Notes: a model not told the origin generated them from the sequence alone. A stretch of 64,000 bases of DNA from Azospirillum sp. 412522 (GCF_019805165.1 NZ_RWIJ01000007.1:62001-126000), one strand, 5' to 3'. Numbered from the stretch's first letter, positions 34,263 to 44,556 are shown. Program-made: numbers and translations.

Positions 34263-36302
34263 TCATTGGGCCGCCAGCATGTCGCGGCGGATTTCCACGG
34301 CGCGGTCGGCCGCCTTGCCGACCACCTCCTGAAGCCGTTCGAACTCGGCGCTGTAGCTGCCGACGCCAAAGGTCAGCGACCGCAGTTCCACGATCAGATC
34401 CTGCATGTCGGCCTGCGGCATGCATGCCTTCACCTCGTCCCAGCCAGGCCATCCGGGCCGTGCATCGAAGCCGAGAAGCTGGCCGCGCCGGCTGCTGACC
34501 AGACGCTGCACCTTCGGCGTGAAGGCGCTGGGCACCGCGATGGTGACGGTCAGGATCGGCTCCAGCAGCACCGGCTCGCAAGCCGGCAACGCGTCGGCCA
34601 TCGCCTGACGCGCCACCGTCTTGAAGGCCATGTCGGAGCTGTCGACGGCATGGAACTGGCCGCCGGTCAGCGTCACCGCGAAATCCACCACCGGAAAGCC
34701 GAGCGGCCCGCGCGCCGCCGCCTCGCGTACCCCGGCCTCCACCGCCGGGATATACTGGCGGGGCACGGCGCCGCCGACCACCCCATCTTCGAACTGGATC
34801 CCCGATCCGCGCGGCAGCGGCCGGACCTCCACATGGATGTCGGCGAACTGGCCGTGGCCGCCGGTCTGGCGCTTGAAGCGGGCATGGTGACTGGTGCCCT
34901 TGCGGATCGTCTCCTTGTAGGGCACCTGCGGCGGCCCCCCCTTCACCGCGACGTTGAAGCGGCTGCGCAGCCGGTCCATCGCCAGCTTCAAATGCACGTC
35001 GCCCTGACCCCACAGCACCAGTTCCCCGGTTTCCGCCGACTGGTCGAGCATCAGCGACGGGTCTTCCTCCCGCAGCTTCTGCAGGGCGGCGGACAGCTTC
35101 ACCTCGTCGTTGCGATTCTCGGCGCGGAGCGCCAGCCCATGCACCGGTGGGGCGGCCGACGGCCAGCCGGCGGGAGGACCGAGGTTGGCCTTCTCGGTCA
35201 GCCGGTCGCCGGTCGCCGCCTTCTCCAGCCGGCCGAGCGCCACGAGGTCGCCGGCGACAGCCTGCGGCACCTTGGTCTGGTCGCGGCCGAACAGCTGGAA
35301 GAGGCCGGACACCCGCTCGGCCCCCAGCGTCATGCCGTCGGTGACGGTGCCGCGCCAGACACGCGCCAAGCTGAGCTTCCCGGCGTGGGAGCCCATCATC
35401 GTCTTCACCACCTGGGCCGCCACCGCCGTGCCGGCGGGAAGATCGATGCGGGCCGCGGTGGCGGCGACCTCCGGCCCCTCGTGCCGGAGGGCCTTCAGCA
35501 GCCGGCGGACGCCGTTGTCGTTCTCCGCCGACCCGAAGAAGACCGGGACGATCAGGTCGTCGGCCAACTCATGCGCCAGTGTCTCATACAGTTCGGCACT
35601 GTCCGGGGCCATGTCCTCCAGCAGCTTTTCCAACAGGCCGTCGTCGAAGTCCGCGGCCGATTCCAGCATCGCCTGCCGCGCCTCCGCCTCCCAATCCCGT
35701 GCGCTGTCGGGCAGGGCCACCAGGTCGGACGGCTTGTGCGGGTTGAAGCGCCAGGCGCGCTCGCTGACCAGATCGACCAGCCCGGTGATCTGGCCGTTCT
35801 CGCGCAGCGGCACCTCGCGCAGGACCAGCTTGCGGGCCGAGACCTCCTGATAGGCGGCGACGACGTCGCGCACCCTGATATCGCCCAGCGTGTCGATCTT
35901 GTTGATGAACAGCAGATGCGGGATGCGGTGGTCGTCCAGAACCTTGAACAGCGGGGCCAGCAGCACCGCCTTTTCCGGCGCGGCTTCCGCCACCACCACC
36001 GCGATGTCGGCGGCCATCAGCGCCGCCTGGGCCTCCCCCGTCAGCTCGACCGATCCGGGGCAGTCCAGGATCGACCAGCGTTCCCCCAGGTAATCGAAGG
36101 AGGCGACGTTCAGTTCTGTGCTCATCGACCGGGCCTTCGCCTCCGGCGAGTTGTCGCCCACGGCATTGCCGTCGCGCACGCTGCCCTTGCGGGTGACGGC
36201 CCCGGCGGCGAACAGCAGGCTTTCCAGCAGTGTCGTCTTGCCGGCGAGATAGGGGCCGACCAGCGCCGCGCAGCGCGCCGTCCGGATTTGCGTATGCGGC
36301 AT
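34263..36302 (-). CDS. EF-G-like translation-factor GTPase
   Basis: The 679-residue protein has the EF-G layout with altered G motifs: G1 GPYLAGKTTLLE, G3 DCPG, G4 NKID, then domains II-V, including YKETIRKGTSHHARFKRQTGGHGQFADIHVEVRPL and the C-terminal GFDARPGW segment. This is the alphaproteobacterial EF-G-like group, distinct from canonical FusA, whose role is unknown; it is proposed to act in ribosome-associated stress or in translocation under special conditions. Switch regions differ from EF-G, so it may not translocate. The ATG at 36302 gives a full GTPase domain. Followed by 622 bases without a gene. Confidence 0.88.
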   Translation of the reverse strand: MPHTQIRTARCAALVGPYLAGKTTLLESLLFAAGAVTRKGSVRDGNAVGDNSPEAKARSMSTELNVASFDYLGERWSILDCPGSVELTGEAQAALMAADIAVVVAEAAPEKAVLLAPLFKVLDDHRIPHLLFINKIDTLGDIRVRDVVAAYQEVSARKLVLREVPLRENGQITGLVDLVSERAWRFNPHKPSDLVALPDSARDWEAEARQAMLESAADFDDGLLEKLLEDMAPDSAELYETLAHELADDLIVPVFFGSAENDNGVRRLLKALRHEGPEVAATAARIDLPAGTAVAAQVVKTMMGSHAGKLSLARVWRGTVTDGMTLGAERVSGLFQLFGRDQTKVPQAVAGDLVALGRLEKAATGDRLTEKANLGPPAGWPSAAPPVHGLALRAENRNDEVKLSAALQKLREEDPSLMLDQSAETGELVLWGQGDVHLKLAMDRLRSRFNVAVKGGPPQVPYKETIRKGTSHHARFKRQTGGHGQFADIHVEVRPLPRGSGIQFEDGVVGGAVPRQYIPAVEAGVREAAARGPLGFPVVDFAVTLTGGQFHAVDSSDMAFKTVARQAMADALPACEPVLLEPILTVTIAVPSAFTPKVQRLVSSRRGQLLGFDARPGWPGWDEVKACMPQADMQDLIVELRSLTFGVGSYSAEFERLQEVVGKAADRAVEIRRDMLAAQ

Positions 36303-36924
36303 TCACACCTCCCGTCGAAGCTTCGGGCCGTCGTGACCGGACGGATGGGGCCTGGGCCGGAAATGCACCGCCGGCGCCGGCCGCCGGGGCAGCCCGTTCG
36401 CATGTGGCTCTTCAGACTGGCACTTTTATAAAGACTGGCACTTCCAGAAGGCTGGCACCTCCCGATCGGGCGACGGGCGGCGGCGGACGGGCGCTGGAAA
36501 AGCGCATCGGGTCCGGAGCCGGCGGAGCGCCCGCATCGGATTTTCGATGCTCCACCCGAACGGCACGGCTGTCGATGGAAAAAAGGGGCGGCAAACCGTC
36601 ACGCGCGGGCGGGCGATGCGTCGATAAGCCGCATCGAAGGACAGCCGGCTGCTCCATCCCCTTCCGACCATCTCACCTGCCCAGCTAAGGCGTTCAGATG
36701 AAAGGCCATACAGCCGGAGAGAGCATATCAGGCCGGATCATCCGGAATATTGTCTTGTTGCAATGCATTATGATCGTGCGGAAATCATGCGGACAAACGA
36801 ATGAAACCTTCTGCTAGTAACCTCGCACGATAATGGCCGCGCGCGAAGGCGACGACGGCCGGATAAAACTTTCCGGGACGCCCGACCTCTGCCGGCCGGC
36901 CCGCATTCCTTGGGGAAAGAGCAC
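36303..36924. other. 622-base intergenic region
   Basis: This stretch between the EF-G-like gene and the Cache gene contains the 18-bp repeats at 36414-36461 and no convincing gene. Several frames of 80-150 codons run through it but have neither a ribosome binding site nor protein-like composition. It must carry promoters for both divergent genes. Confidence 0.45.
36414..36461. repeat. three imperfect 18-bp direct repeats (CTGGCAC core)
   Basis: AGACTGGCACTT recurs at 36414 and 36432 and as GGCTGGCACCT from 36450, spacing 18 bases. It lies in the intergenic region upstream of the EF-G-like gene. It could be an operator array or just a short duplication. Confidence 0.7.
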
Positions 36925-37407
36925 ATGCGCCTGTGGTTTCGTTTTCTGGCGGTCGCCCTGATTGCCGTCGGCACCGCCGTTTCCGGCCCGTTGTCCACCC
37001 CTGCCGTCGCGCAGGGAGCCAAGCCGACGCAGGAGGATGCCAAATCCATCACCTTGAAGGCGGCGGATCTGGTCGCCACCCAGGGTCTGGACGAGGCCGC
37101 CAAGGCCTTCAACGCCGATGGCCCGTTCAAGCACGGCGAGATCTACGTCAACGTCATCGACTTCTCCGGTGTCTGGAAGGTCTATCCGCCGCGCCCGGCC
37201 GGCGTGGGCCAGAGCGTCATCAACGTCAAGGACCCGGACGGCCGCTTCATCGTCCAGGACGTGCTGGCCGTCGCCAAGGACAAGGGTGAGGGTTGGGTCG
37301 AGTATCGCTGGCTGAACCCCGCCAGCAACAGGATCGAACCGAAGATCACCTACGTGAAGCGCGTGCCCGGCCAGGAACTGGTCGCCTATGTCGGCATCTA
37401 CAAGTGA
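36925..37407 (+). CDS. periplasmic Cache-domain protein
   Basis: A signal peptide (MRLWFRFLAVALIAVGTAVSG, then TPAVAQG) precedes a single Cache domain (sCache_2-like): VATQGLDEAAKAFNADGPFKHGEIYVNVIDFSGVWKVYPPRPAGVGQSVINVKDPDGRFIVQDVLAVAKDKGEGWVEYRWLNPASNRIEPKITYVKRV. The 160-residue protein has no output domain, so it may be a soluble ligand-binding partner. A chemoreceptor gene follows 51 bases later on the same strand, which strongly suggests a joint function in sensing. Start at 36925 follows GGGGAAAGAG. Confidence 0.86.
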   Translation: MRLWFRFLAVALIAVGTAVSGPLSTPAVAQGAKPTQEDAKSITLKAADLVATQGLDEAAKAFNADGPFKHGEIYVNVIDFSGVWKVYPPRPAGVGQSVINVKDPDGRFIVQDVLAVAKDKGEGWVEYRWLNPASNRIEPKITYVKRVPGQELVAYVGIYK

Positions 37408-37458
37408 CGACCGCCGCATAAGGCGGTGAACGACGGGTCGAGCTGTTGGGGGGTGAAC

Positions 37459-39171
37459 ATGAGCGGCGGTGTCTTTGCGCGTTTGTCGGGCCTGTCGGTC
37501 GCGGGCCGGGTATTCGCAGCGCCTGTGATGGGGATCGTCCTGACGGTGGCGGCGCTGGCGCTGGCCGACCGCCACTCGGAACAGGCCCTGAGTGCCGTCG
37601 ACGGCATCCACCGCGAGGCGGCGGAGCGGCTGGGTCGGATCGACCGGCTGGTCGCCATCGCCTATGTCATCCACAGCGACGTGTCCCGCCATCTGGCATT
37701 GTCCGGCTCCGGCATCGAGGAGGCGAAGCTCCAGGCCATGCGCGACGCCATCGCCGGCAATCTGGGCAGGGCACGCACCGCCATCGCGGAACTGCGCGAC
37801 TTGCCGCTGACCGTGGCCGAGCGGGGGATGCTGGACGAGGTGTCGGTGCGGATCGGCGCCTATGCCAAGGCAGTCGACGAGATGAACCAGATGGCGGCCA
37901 TCGACCGCCTGATCGGCATCCCGATGATGGCCCACACCGACGACCAGTTTGCCGCCCTGACCGCCAAGGTGATGGAGACGCAGACGGCCATCGGCCGCTC
38001 CACCGCCGCCGCCATCCAGGGCGCCCGCGATGCGGCGGCATCGGCCCGCCGCGACTTCGCGTTGGTGATGGGCGGACTGCTGCTGGCGATGATGGCGGGC
38101 GGGCTGCTGCTCGCCCGCTCGATCACCCGGCCATTGCAGAGGCTGTCCAGCAACACGGCCGATCTGGCCGCTGGAAAGCTCGACACCGCGGTCGAGGGCG
38201 GCTGGATGCGCAACGAGATCGGCGCCATGGCCCGCGCACTGGAAATATTCCAGACCAGCGCCCGCGAGGTGGAACGGCTGACCGCCGATCAGCAGCGCCA
38301 GAAGGCGGAAGCGGAGGCGGAGAAGCGCCGCGCCATCCAGGAGTTGGCCGACCTGTTCGAGGCCCGGGTAGCGGAGGTGGTGCAGCAGGTGGGGGCAGGC
38401 GCCCATCAGGTGCGCAACAACGCCGCCGGCATGCTGGAGCGCGCCGACAGCGCCAACCGGCAGGCCGCCACCGTCGCCGCCGCCAGCGCCCAGGCCGGGA
38501 CCAGCGTGCAGACCGCCGCCGCCGCGACCGAGGAGATGACGTCCTCCATCGCCGAGATCGGCGCCCAGGTCCGTCGCTCCTTCGATATGGTGCGCGGAGC
38601 CGTGCGGGCGGTGGAGGAGACCAATGCCCATGTCGTCGGCCTGTCCGACGCCGCCCACCGCATCGGCGAGATCGTTGGCCTGATCAACTCCATCGCCGCC
38701 CAGACCAACCTGCTGGCACTGAACGCCACCATCGAGGCGGCGCGGGCGGGCGAGGCCGGCAAGGGGTTCGCCGTGGTGGCGAGCGAGGTGAAGAATCTCG
38801 CCACCCAGACCGCCAAGGCGACCGAGGACATCGGCACGCAGATCGCCTCGATGCAGCAGGTGACCGGTGCCGCCGTGAGCGCCATCAAGGGGGTGGGCGA
38901 GACGGTGGTCGGAATCGACGAGATCGTCGGCTCCATCGCCGGCGCGATGGAACAGCAGGCCGCCGCCACCGGGGAGATCACCCGGAATGTTCAGGAAGCG
39001 GCGGCCGGCACCAGCGAAGTCTCTCAGACCATCGCCACCGTCTCCGCCAGCGCCGGGGAGACCGGCACCGCCGCCGGCGAGGTTCTGCGCGCCGCGGAAC
39101 TGCTGGACAGTCAGGCGGTGACGCTGAACCGCGAAGTGACGCACTTCATCGGCCGTCTGCGGGCGGGCTGA
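37459..39171 (+). CDS. methyl-accepting chemotaxis protein
   Basis: The 570-residue receptor has a first membrane segment at about 16-36, a ~160-residue helical periplasmic domain, a second segment at about 196-218, HAMP ([22 protein letters not shown]...), and a cytoplasmic signalling domain with the conserved hairpin tip [46 protein letters not shown]. It passes ligand signals to CheA through CheW at the flagellar arrays. GGGGGG before ATG 37459 sets the start; a frame from 37426 is also open. It follows the Cache-domain gene, perhaps its periplasmic helper. Confidence 0.93.
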   Translation: MSGGVFARLSGLSVAGRVFAAPVMGIVLTVAALALADRHSEQALSAVDGIHREAAERLGRIDRLVAIAYVIHSDVSRHLALSGSGIEEAKLQAMRDAIAGNLGRARTAIAELRDLPLTVAERGMLDEVSVRIGAYAKAVDEMNQMAAIDRLIGIPMMAHTDDQFAALTAKVMETQTAIGRSTAAAIQGARDAAASARRDFALVMGGLLLAMMAGGLLLARSITRPLQRLSSNTADLAAGKLDTAVEGGWMRNEIGAMARALEIFQTSAREVERLTADQQRQKAEAEAEKRRAIQELADLFEARVAEVVQQVGAGAHQVRNNAAGMLERADSANRQAATVAAASAQAGTSVQTAAAATEEMTSSIAEIGAQVRRSFDMVRGAVRAVEETNAHVVGLSDAAHRIGEIVGLINSIAAQTNLLALNATIEAARAGEAGKGFAVVASEVKNLATQTAKATEDIGTQIASMQQVTGAAVSAIKGVGETVVGIDEIVGSIAGAMEQQAAATGEITRNVQEAAAGTSEVSQTIATVSASAGETGTAAGEVLRAAELLDSQAVTLNREVTHFIGRLRAG

Positions 39172-39354
39172 GAGGGGGCGGACAAGACGGCATCCTCCTG
39201 GGTCTCATCACCCATCCGCGAAGTTTGGCCGCATCGGACTTGAAACGACCCGCCTGCGCCCAAGCTGTTGTCCCGGAACCGCGGGGAACGGCTGCCTGTT
39301 ACGGCCGCGCCAAAGCCGGGGTATGATGCAGGACCCAACAAGAAGGATCGAAAG

Positions 39355-39822
39355 ATGAAGATCGACATCGGGATCTCGGACGCTGACCGCAAATCCATCG
39401 CCGAGGGGCTGAACAAGGTTCTGGCCGACACCTTCGCGCTCTACATCAAGACCCATTCGTTCCACTGGAACGTCACCGGGCCGATGTTCAACACGCTCCA
39501 CACGATGTTCATGACCCAGTATACGGAGCTGTGGACCGCGCTGGACGAGATCGCGGAGCGTATCCGCGCGCTGGGCTATCCGGCGCCGGGCAGCTTCTCG
39601 CAGTTCGCGCAGCTGGCCTCGATCAAGGAGGAGGCAGGCGTTCCCAAGGCGAACGACATGATCCGCCAGCTGGTCGAAGGCCATGAGGCCGCCGCCCGCA
39701 CCATCCGCGGCGTCTTCCCGCTGGCCGAGCAGGGCAGCGACGAGCCGACCGCCGACCTGCTGACCCAGCGCCTGCAGATTCATGACAAGACCGCCTGGAT
39801 GCTGCGCAGCATGCTGGAATAG
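39355..39822 (+). CDS. dps: Dps family DNA-binding ferritin-like protein
   Basis: The 155-residue protein has the Dps ferroxidase signature: [41 protein letters not shown], with the His, Asp and Glu that form the inter-subunit iron site. Dps 12-mers oxidise Fe(II) with peroxide, store iron and protect DNA. AAGGA before the ATG at 39355 gives a standard start. An intrinsic terminator follows. No OxyR box was identified with confidence. Confidence 0.93.
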   Translation: MKIDIGISDADRKSIAEGLNKVLADTFALYIKTHSFHWNVTGPMFNTLHTMFMTQYTELWTALDEIAERIRALGYPAPGSFSQFAQLASIKEEAGVPKANDMIRQLVEGHEAAARTIRGVFPLAEQGSDEPTADLLTQRLQIHDKTAWMLRSMLE

Positions 39823-39860
39823 TCGCAGAACCTGCCACAAGGCCGCTCGCGACAAGGTCA

Positions 39861-39897
39861 GGGCCTCCCCGTCCGGCAGGATGGGAAGGCCCTTTTT
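39861..39897 (+). terminator. intrinsic terminator of dps
   Basis: GGGCCT(CCC) pairs with (GGG)AAGGCCC with one bulged A, followed by five T. Confidence 0.8.
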
Positions 39898-39912
39898 ACT
39901 TCGAGCCGATCC

Positions 39913-41595
39913 CTACGCCGCCGTCTTGGCGTGCTGGCGAACCGGCAGGTTGGGGATGGTCAGGGTGAAGATGGTGCCGCCGTCGCGCTCGATCTTCAGC
40001 GTGGCGCCGGCCTGATGCGACAGGGCCTGCACAAGGTTCAACCCGAGTCCGCTGCTGGCGCCGCCGCGGCTGGGACGCTTGTGCTGGCTCGGCATGCCGG
40101 CCGGCAGTCCGACGCCATCGTCGCGCACGATCAGCCGCATTCCATTTTCCTCGCGCTCCAGCATCACCCGCACCGTGCCGGGATGTCCGTGCGGGAAGGC
40201 GTGCAGCAGGGCGTTCGACACCAGTTCGCTGGTGGCGATGGCCAGCGGCGTGGCGCGGTCGGCATCGACGATCCAGTCCTGCGCCTCCAGCTCCAGCCGG
40301 GCGGCGGTCGGGTTGTCGGACCGGACCAGACCGTCGCACATCTGGCGCAGCGCATCGGCGAAGTTGATGTGCGCCGGTTCGTCCGAGCGGTGAAGCAGCT
40401 CGTGCAGCAGGCTCATGGTCTGGATGCGGCGCAGGCTCTCATCGAAGCCGCGGCGGGCCTTCTCGTCGATGCGGGCGGCCTGCAGACGCAGCAGGCTGCA
40501 GATGACCTGGAGATTGTTCTTCACCCGATGCTGCACCTCCTTCAGCAGCACCTCCTTGTCGGTCACCGCCGCTTCCAGCTGGGCGTTGGCGCGCTCCAGC
40601 TGGGCGGTGCGCTGGTGGACATGCTCCTCCAGCGTGTCATAGGCGTGTTGCAGCGCGTCCTCGGCCTCGCGCTCCCGCCGGGCGCGCTGGATGGCGAGGG
40701 CACCGATCACCGCCACCGTGGCGCAGGCCGCCGCGGCGAAGGCGGCGTAGATCCACAGCCGCTCGCTCCAGCGCTGCAACACGCTGCCGGTGGCGATGGT
40801 CACCACGGCCGACAGCCCGGTGTCGGCGACCGGGCGGCTTACGTTGATGTCGTCGGCATGGCTGCCAGCCTCATCCCCCGCGGTGCCGCCCATGGTGCCG
40901 CCGCCCTCGGGTTCGCGCAGCAGCGGCGCACCGTCCGGCAGCAGGATGGAAATGCTGTGGCCATAACCGACATCAAGTGAGCGGTAAACGTCGCGGAAGG
41001 CACGCGCGTCCAGTCCGGCCACCGCCCAGCCGCGCGGCATCGCACCTCCGGCCGAGGCTGCCGACAGAGGCTGCGCCAAAATGACCACCGCGCGTCCTCC
41101 CATCCGTCCGCTGCCGATGGTCGTGCCGCCCGGCTTCAGCACCGGCATGGCGGCGCCGGATGCGGCGTCCGCCAAGCTCGACAATCGCAGGGCACCGGAC
41201 GGGTCGCGAATCTCCAGCCCGACCACATGAGGGGCGCTGGCCGCCAGCAACGCCATGCGGTCGCGCGTCGCCGCATCGTCGGGCAGCGGCGTCCCGGCCG
41301 GACCGGCCAGGGTTGCCGTCTGGGTCAGCAGCAGGTTGCCCGACTCGATCAGCCGGGCGGCATGCTCCGCCGCCAGCAGCCCGATGTTGCCGGCGACGCC
41401 GGTCGCCTGCTGGACCGCTTCGTTGCGGTCGCGCCATGCGAAGACTGCCGACAGCCCGATGGTCAGCAGAACCGCGGCGGTGCAGGCGATCAGAACGAGC
41501 GCCGAACCGGGCAGCCGGTAAAGCGGTGAGGGATGGGAACGCAGCGCGCGCAACGGCATCGTGTCGGAAACCATGTGAGGATACGGCCACTTCAT
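39913..41595 (-). CDS. HisKA_2-type sensor histidine kinase
   Basis: The 560-residue protein has a membrane segment near 30-52, a periplasmic sensor region of about 220 residues, a second segment near 290, and a kinase core with the H-box EVQHRVKNNLQVICSLLRLQ (H356) and an ATPase domain (SELVSNALLHAF, RDDGVGLPAG, GLGLNLVQALSHQAGA). This is the HisKA_2/HWE-related group, typical of alphaproteobacterial general-stress and light signalling. No response-regulator gene is adjacent. Start codons at 41595, 41574 and 41559 are all possible; no clear ribosome binding site distinguishes them. It is convergent with dps. Confidence 0.87.
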   Translation of the reverse strand: MKWPYPHMVSDTMPLRALRSHPSPLYRLPGSALVLIACTAAVLLTIGLSAVFAWRDRNEAVQQATGVAGNIGLLAAEHAARLIESGNLLLTQTATLAGPAGTPLPDDAATRDRMALLAASAPHVVGLEIRDPSGALRLSSLADAASGAAMPVLKPGGTTIGSGRMGGRAVVILAQPLSAASAGGAMPRGWAVAGLDARAFRDVYRSLDVGYGHSISILLPDGAPLLREPEGGGTMGGTAGDEAGSHADDINVSRPVADTGLSAVVTIATGSVLQRWSERLWIYAAFAAAACATVAVIGALAIQRARREREAEDALQHAYDTLEEHVHQRTAQLERANAQLEAAVTDKEVLLKEVQHRVKNNLQVICSLLRLQAARIDEKARRGFDESLRRIQTMSLLHELLHRSDEPAHINFADALRQMCDGLVRSDNPTAARLELEAQDWIVDADRATPLAIATSELVSNALLHAFPHGHPGTVRVMLEREENGMRLIVRDDGVGLPAGMPSQHKRPSRGGASSGLGLNLVQALSHQAGATLKIERDGGTIFTLTIPNLPVRQHAKTAA

Positions 41596-41757
41596 GCTTG
41601 GCCGGAAACGGTAACACCGCCCGGCTGGTGACGGTTCCGCCGAACGCTACCCGTGTTGAAGCGACGGCGGCCACCGCCTATTGTGAGGTGCCGACAAAGA
41701 CATCCCGCCTTTGTAAGAATAGCGCAGGACTCCGGCACGCATGGGGAGAATGGTTTT

Positions 41758-42861
41758 ATGCGGATCGACGGGATGGCCTATCGCACCATATGGCCGGATG
41801 GCGAGGGTGCGGTCGCGATCATCGACCAGACCCGGTTGCCGCATGACTTCGCGGTGCTCCGCCTGACCGGCCTGGAGGAGGCCGCCCACGCCATCCGTGC
41901 GATGCTGGTGCGCGGCGCCCCGCTGATCGGCGCAACGGCGGCTTACGGCGTGGCGTTGGCCTTGCGTGCCGATGCCAGCGACCGGGGGCTGGAGCACGCC
42001 TGCGCCACCCTGCTGGCGACCCGCCCGACCGCGGTCAACCTGCGCTGGGCGCTGGAGCGGATGCGCGGCCTGCTGGCGCCGCTGCCGGAGGCGCAACGCC
42101 TCGAGGCCGCCGAGGCGGAGGCCGCGGCCATCGCCGACGAGGATGTGGAGATCAACCGCTCCATCGGCCTGCACGGTGCCGCCCTGATCCGCGCCGCAGC
42201 GGCGCGCAAGGCCTCCGGGAAGACCCCGCACGAACCGGTGAACGTGCTGACCCATTGCAACGCCGGCTGGCTCGCCACCGTCGACTGGGGCACTGCGCTG
42301 GCGCCGGTCTACGCCGCCTTTGAGCAGGGCATCCCGCTGCATGTCTGGGTGGACGAGACCCGGCCGCGCAACCAGGGCGCCAGCCTGACCGCCTGGGAGC
42401 TGAAGCACCATGGGATCCCCCACACCGTGATCGCCGACAATGTCGGCGGGCACCTGATGCAGCATGGCAAGGTCGATCTGTGCATCGTCGGCACCGACCG
42501 CACCACCGCGACCGGCGACGTCTGCAACAAGATCGGCACCTACCTCAAGGCGTTGGCCGCGCATGACAATGGCGTGCCTTTCTATGTCGGGCTGCCGTCG
42601 CCGACCATCGACTGGACCATCGCCGACGGCGTGCGGGAGATTCCGATCGAGGAGCGCGACGGCCGCGAGGTCAGCGAACTGACCGGCCGCACCGCCGATG
42701 GCCGGATCGAGACGGTGCGCGTCACTCCCGCCGGCAGCCCGGTCGCCAATTACGCCTTCGACGTCACTCCGGCACGGCTGGTGACCGGCCTGATCACCGA
42801 ACGGGGCGTCTGCGCCGCTTCGCGCAACGGGCTGCTGGAACTGTTTCCCGAGCGGGAATGA
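41758..42861 (+). CDS. mtnA: S-methyl-5-thioribose-1-phosphate isomerase
   Basis: MtnA isomerises methylthioribose-1-phosphate to methylthioribulose-1-phosphate in methionine salvage. The 367-residue protein has the family motifs: [22 protein letters not shown], the catalytic Cys in [19 protein letters not shown] and the catalytic Asp in [26 protein letters not shown]. The start at 41758 follows GGGGAG; the upstream frame is open from 41653. No other salvage genes are adjacent, so the rest of the pathway lies elsewhere. Its relative eIF2B-like enzymes are excluded by the Cys/Asp pair. Confidence 0.94.
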   Translation: MRIDGMAYRTIWPDGEGAVAIIDQTRLPHDFAVLRLTGLEEAAHAIRAMLVRGAPLIGATAAYGVALALRADASDRGLEHACATLLATRPTAVNLRWALERMRGLLAPLPEAQRLEAAEAEAAAIADEDVEINRSIGLHGAALIRAAAARKASGKTPHEPVNVLTHCNAGWLATVDWGTALAPVYAAFEQGIPLHVWVDETRPRNQGASLTAWELKHHGIPHTVIADNVGGHLMQHGKVDLCIVGTDRTTATGDVCNKIGTYLKALAAHDNGVPFYVGLPSPTIDWTIADGVREIPIEERDGREVSELTGRTADGRIETVRVTPAGSPVANYAFDVTPARLVTGLITERGVCAASRNGLLELFPERE

Positions 42862-42870
42862 GGGAAAGTG

Positions 42871-43089
42871 TCAGGGGCGGCGGTCGGACAACAGCCGCCG
42901 CAACAACGGCCATCCCAGCTGCCGCGATCCGTTTTCGGCATTCTTGGCATCAAGCCATTGGTCGGCCAGTTCACGGACCTGCCAGTCACCGAGGAAGCGG
43001 TCACAGTCGATGGCGGTATAGAGGCGAACCCGCTCTTTCCCGAGCCTTTCGAAATAGGCAAGCGTTCTTTGGCGGTCGATGTCTTCCAT
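42871..43089 (-). CDS. small hypothetical protein (72 aa)
   Basis: The frame from the ATG at 43089 encodes MEDIDRQRTLAYFERLGKER... and ends in a basic tail (LLRRLLSDRRP). It looks like a compact helical protein with many charged residues and Trp, and is more protein-like than the long upstream extension of the same frame. A TTGGGG precedes the ATG. It lies convergent to mtnA, nine bases from its end. No family is recognised. Confidence 0.5.
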   Translation of the reverse strand: MEDIDRQRTLAYFERLGKERVRLYTAIDCDRFLGDWQVRELADQWLDAKNAENGSRQLGWPLLRRLLSDRRP

Positions 43090-43437
43090 AGGCCCCAATG
43101 AAACGGAGATTGCGGAACGGCCGGTCCAGGCGTTCTTCGATCCTCTGGATATTGGAAGAGCCTCCTCACCCGCGCAACTGTCCGTTCGTCGCGATTCCAT
43201 CCCCCGGAAGGAGAGGGGCCTTTCCCGAAAGCCAAGCCGAGGGTGCCTCGGCCACATCTCCGGCATCGCCCGCGTGCGAAAGGGGCGGAACTCCCCGACC
43301 GGGTAACGGCAATACCCCCAAATGGTCACAGCAACGCTGCGCACCACACCCCAAACATAAGCTTGGCCGCCAAGACCCGCCGAAAGGCGCGGCGGCGGTC
43401 GGCGTACCGACGTGCCTATGTTTGAAGGAACAGACCG
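43090..43437. other. intergenic region between divergent small genes
   Basis: The 348 bases between the gene ending leftward at 43089 and the glycine-zipper lipoprotein gene hold no supported gene. The segment contains the promoter of the lipoprotein gene. No operator was recognised. Confidence 0.4.
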
Positions 43438-43689
43438 ATGAAGACCACAACGCGGACACTCACCACCGGGACGATGGCGCTGCTGCTCGGCGCGGCCATG
43501 CTCGGCGGCTGTTCGAACCTGAACCACCGCGAGAACCGCGCACTGACCGGCGGCGCCATCGGTGCGGCCGGTGGTGCGGCCATCGGCGCCGTGACCGGCG
43601 GCAGCGCGATCTATGGCGGCCTGCTGGGCGGTGCCGCCGGCGCCGCGGTCGGCGCACTGACGGCGGATGAGGGCAAGCACCGCCGTTAA
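43438..43689 (+). CDS. glycine-zipper lipoprotein (YMGG-like)
   Basis: An AAGGA before the ATG supports this 83-residue gene. The product has a signal peptide with lipobox LGGC (C25), then a glycine-zipper: ALTGGAIGAAGGAAIGAVTGGSAIYGGLLGGAAGAAVGALTADEG. Such small outer-membrane-associated lipoproteins occur in many proteobacteria and are often stress-responsive; their function is unknown. The Gly repeats suggest membrane insertion or oligomerisation. Confidence 0.88.
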   Translation: MKTTTRTLTTGTMALLLGAAMLGGCSNLNHRENRALTGGAIGAAGGAAIGAVTGGSAIYGGLLGGAAGAAVGALTADEGKHRR

Positions 43690-43743
43690 GGGATCGAGGG
43701 AGGCGGAGCAACGATCTTCGCCCCTTCCCGTTTCCACTCCCTC

Positions 43744-44514
43744 TTATTCCTCCTCGTCGTCCTCGAACTGGTCGAGGCTCAGCGATCGAACCTCGGTGCT
43801 GGGATTCGGCGCCGGCGGGGCAGACGGCGGCATGTTGGCCGGCCGGGCCGCGACCGGACGGGCGGCGGCCCGGCCGGCCGGCAGGTGGGCGTTGGGACCC
43901 TTCAGCGGACTGTTCAGCGTGCCGCGTGGGCCGATGCTGGGTTCGTCGCCGAAGTCGGGCAGCGGCGGGATGCGGTCCATCACCCGGCGGATCAGGGCGG
44001 CGATGCGGTCGGCCTCGGCGCGCAGGGACTGCCCGCGCTCTCCCTCATAGAGCGGGTCGTCCAGGAACTTGCGGATTTCCAAGACGCCGCGCAGTTCCAC
44101 CCCGCACATCTCGTGGGTGCCGATGGGCAGGGCCTTCACCCGCGCGAAGCTGGCGAAGAAGGCAGCGCTGCCCTCCACGAACTGGACCACCATACGGGCG
44201 TGCAGACGCTCCAGCGCCGTGGTCATCGGATCGATCAGATCCTCCATCTCCTCCGGTGCCGCGTCCAGCCGCTCCTGGGTCAACGCGGCCAGCGCAAAGA
44301 AGTCGCGCACCCGCCGGCTGAAGCGGCGGTAGCGGGCCAATCCGCCGACCGACACCCGCTCGCGCGCCGTCTGGGCCAGCTCCGCCGACTGCTTCAGCAT
44401 GGCGTCGAGCCGCATCAGCAGCGTCGCGATCTCGCGCTGGCGCTGGGCCGCACTGCGGCCGGGCGACGGTGCCGGCGGGGCGGCCGGACGGCGGGGTGGG
44501 TTGGAACGCATCAT
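43744..44514 (-). CDS. hypothetical protein
   Basis: The 256-residue product has a Pro-rich N-terminus, a long helical middle region (about 25-170, e.g. REIATLLMRLDAMLKQSAELAQTARERVS and DPMTTALERLHARMVVQFVEGSAAFFASFARVKAL) and a Pro/Ala-rich, acidic C-terminus (SLDQFEDDEEE). No signal peptide, membrane helix or known domain is seen. It lies 42 bases downstream of the DegP-type protease on the same strand and may be in its operon. The function is unknown. Confidence 0.7.
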   Translation of the reverse strand: MMRSNPPRRPAAPPAPSPGRSAAQRQREIATLLMRLDAMLKQSAELAQTARERVSVGGLARYRRFSRRVRDFFALAALTQERLDAAPEEMEDLIDPMTTALERLHARMVVQFVEGSAAFFASFARVKALPIGTHEMCGVELRGVLEIRKFLDDPLYEGERGQSLRAEADRIAALIRRVMDRIPPLPDFGDEPSIGPRGTLNSPLKGPNAHLPAGRAAARPVAARPANMPPSAPPAPNPSTEVRSLSLDQFEDDEEE

Positions 44515-44556
44515 GCCGGTACGGGGTGACTCCTCGAAGCGGGGCGGGACTGCGCC

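Noticed and set aside
36414..36461. Sigma-54 promoter suggested by repeated TGGCAC
   Set aside because: None of the three TGGCAC units is followed after five bases by TTGC.
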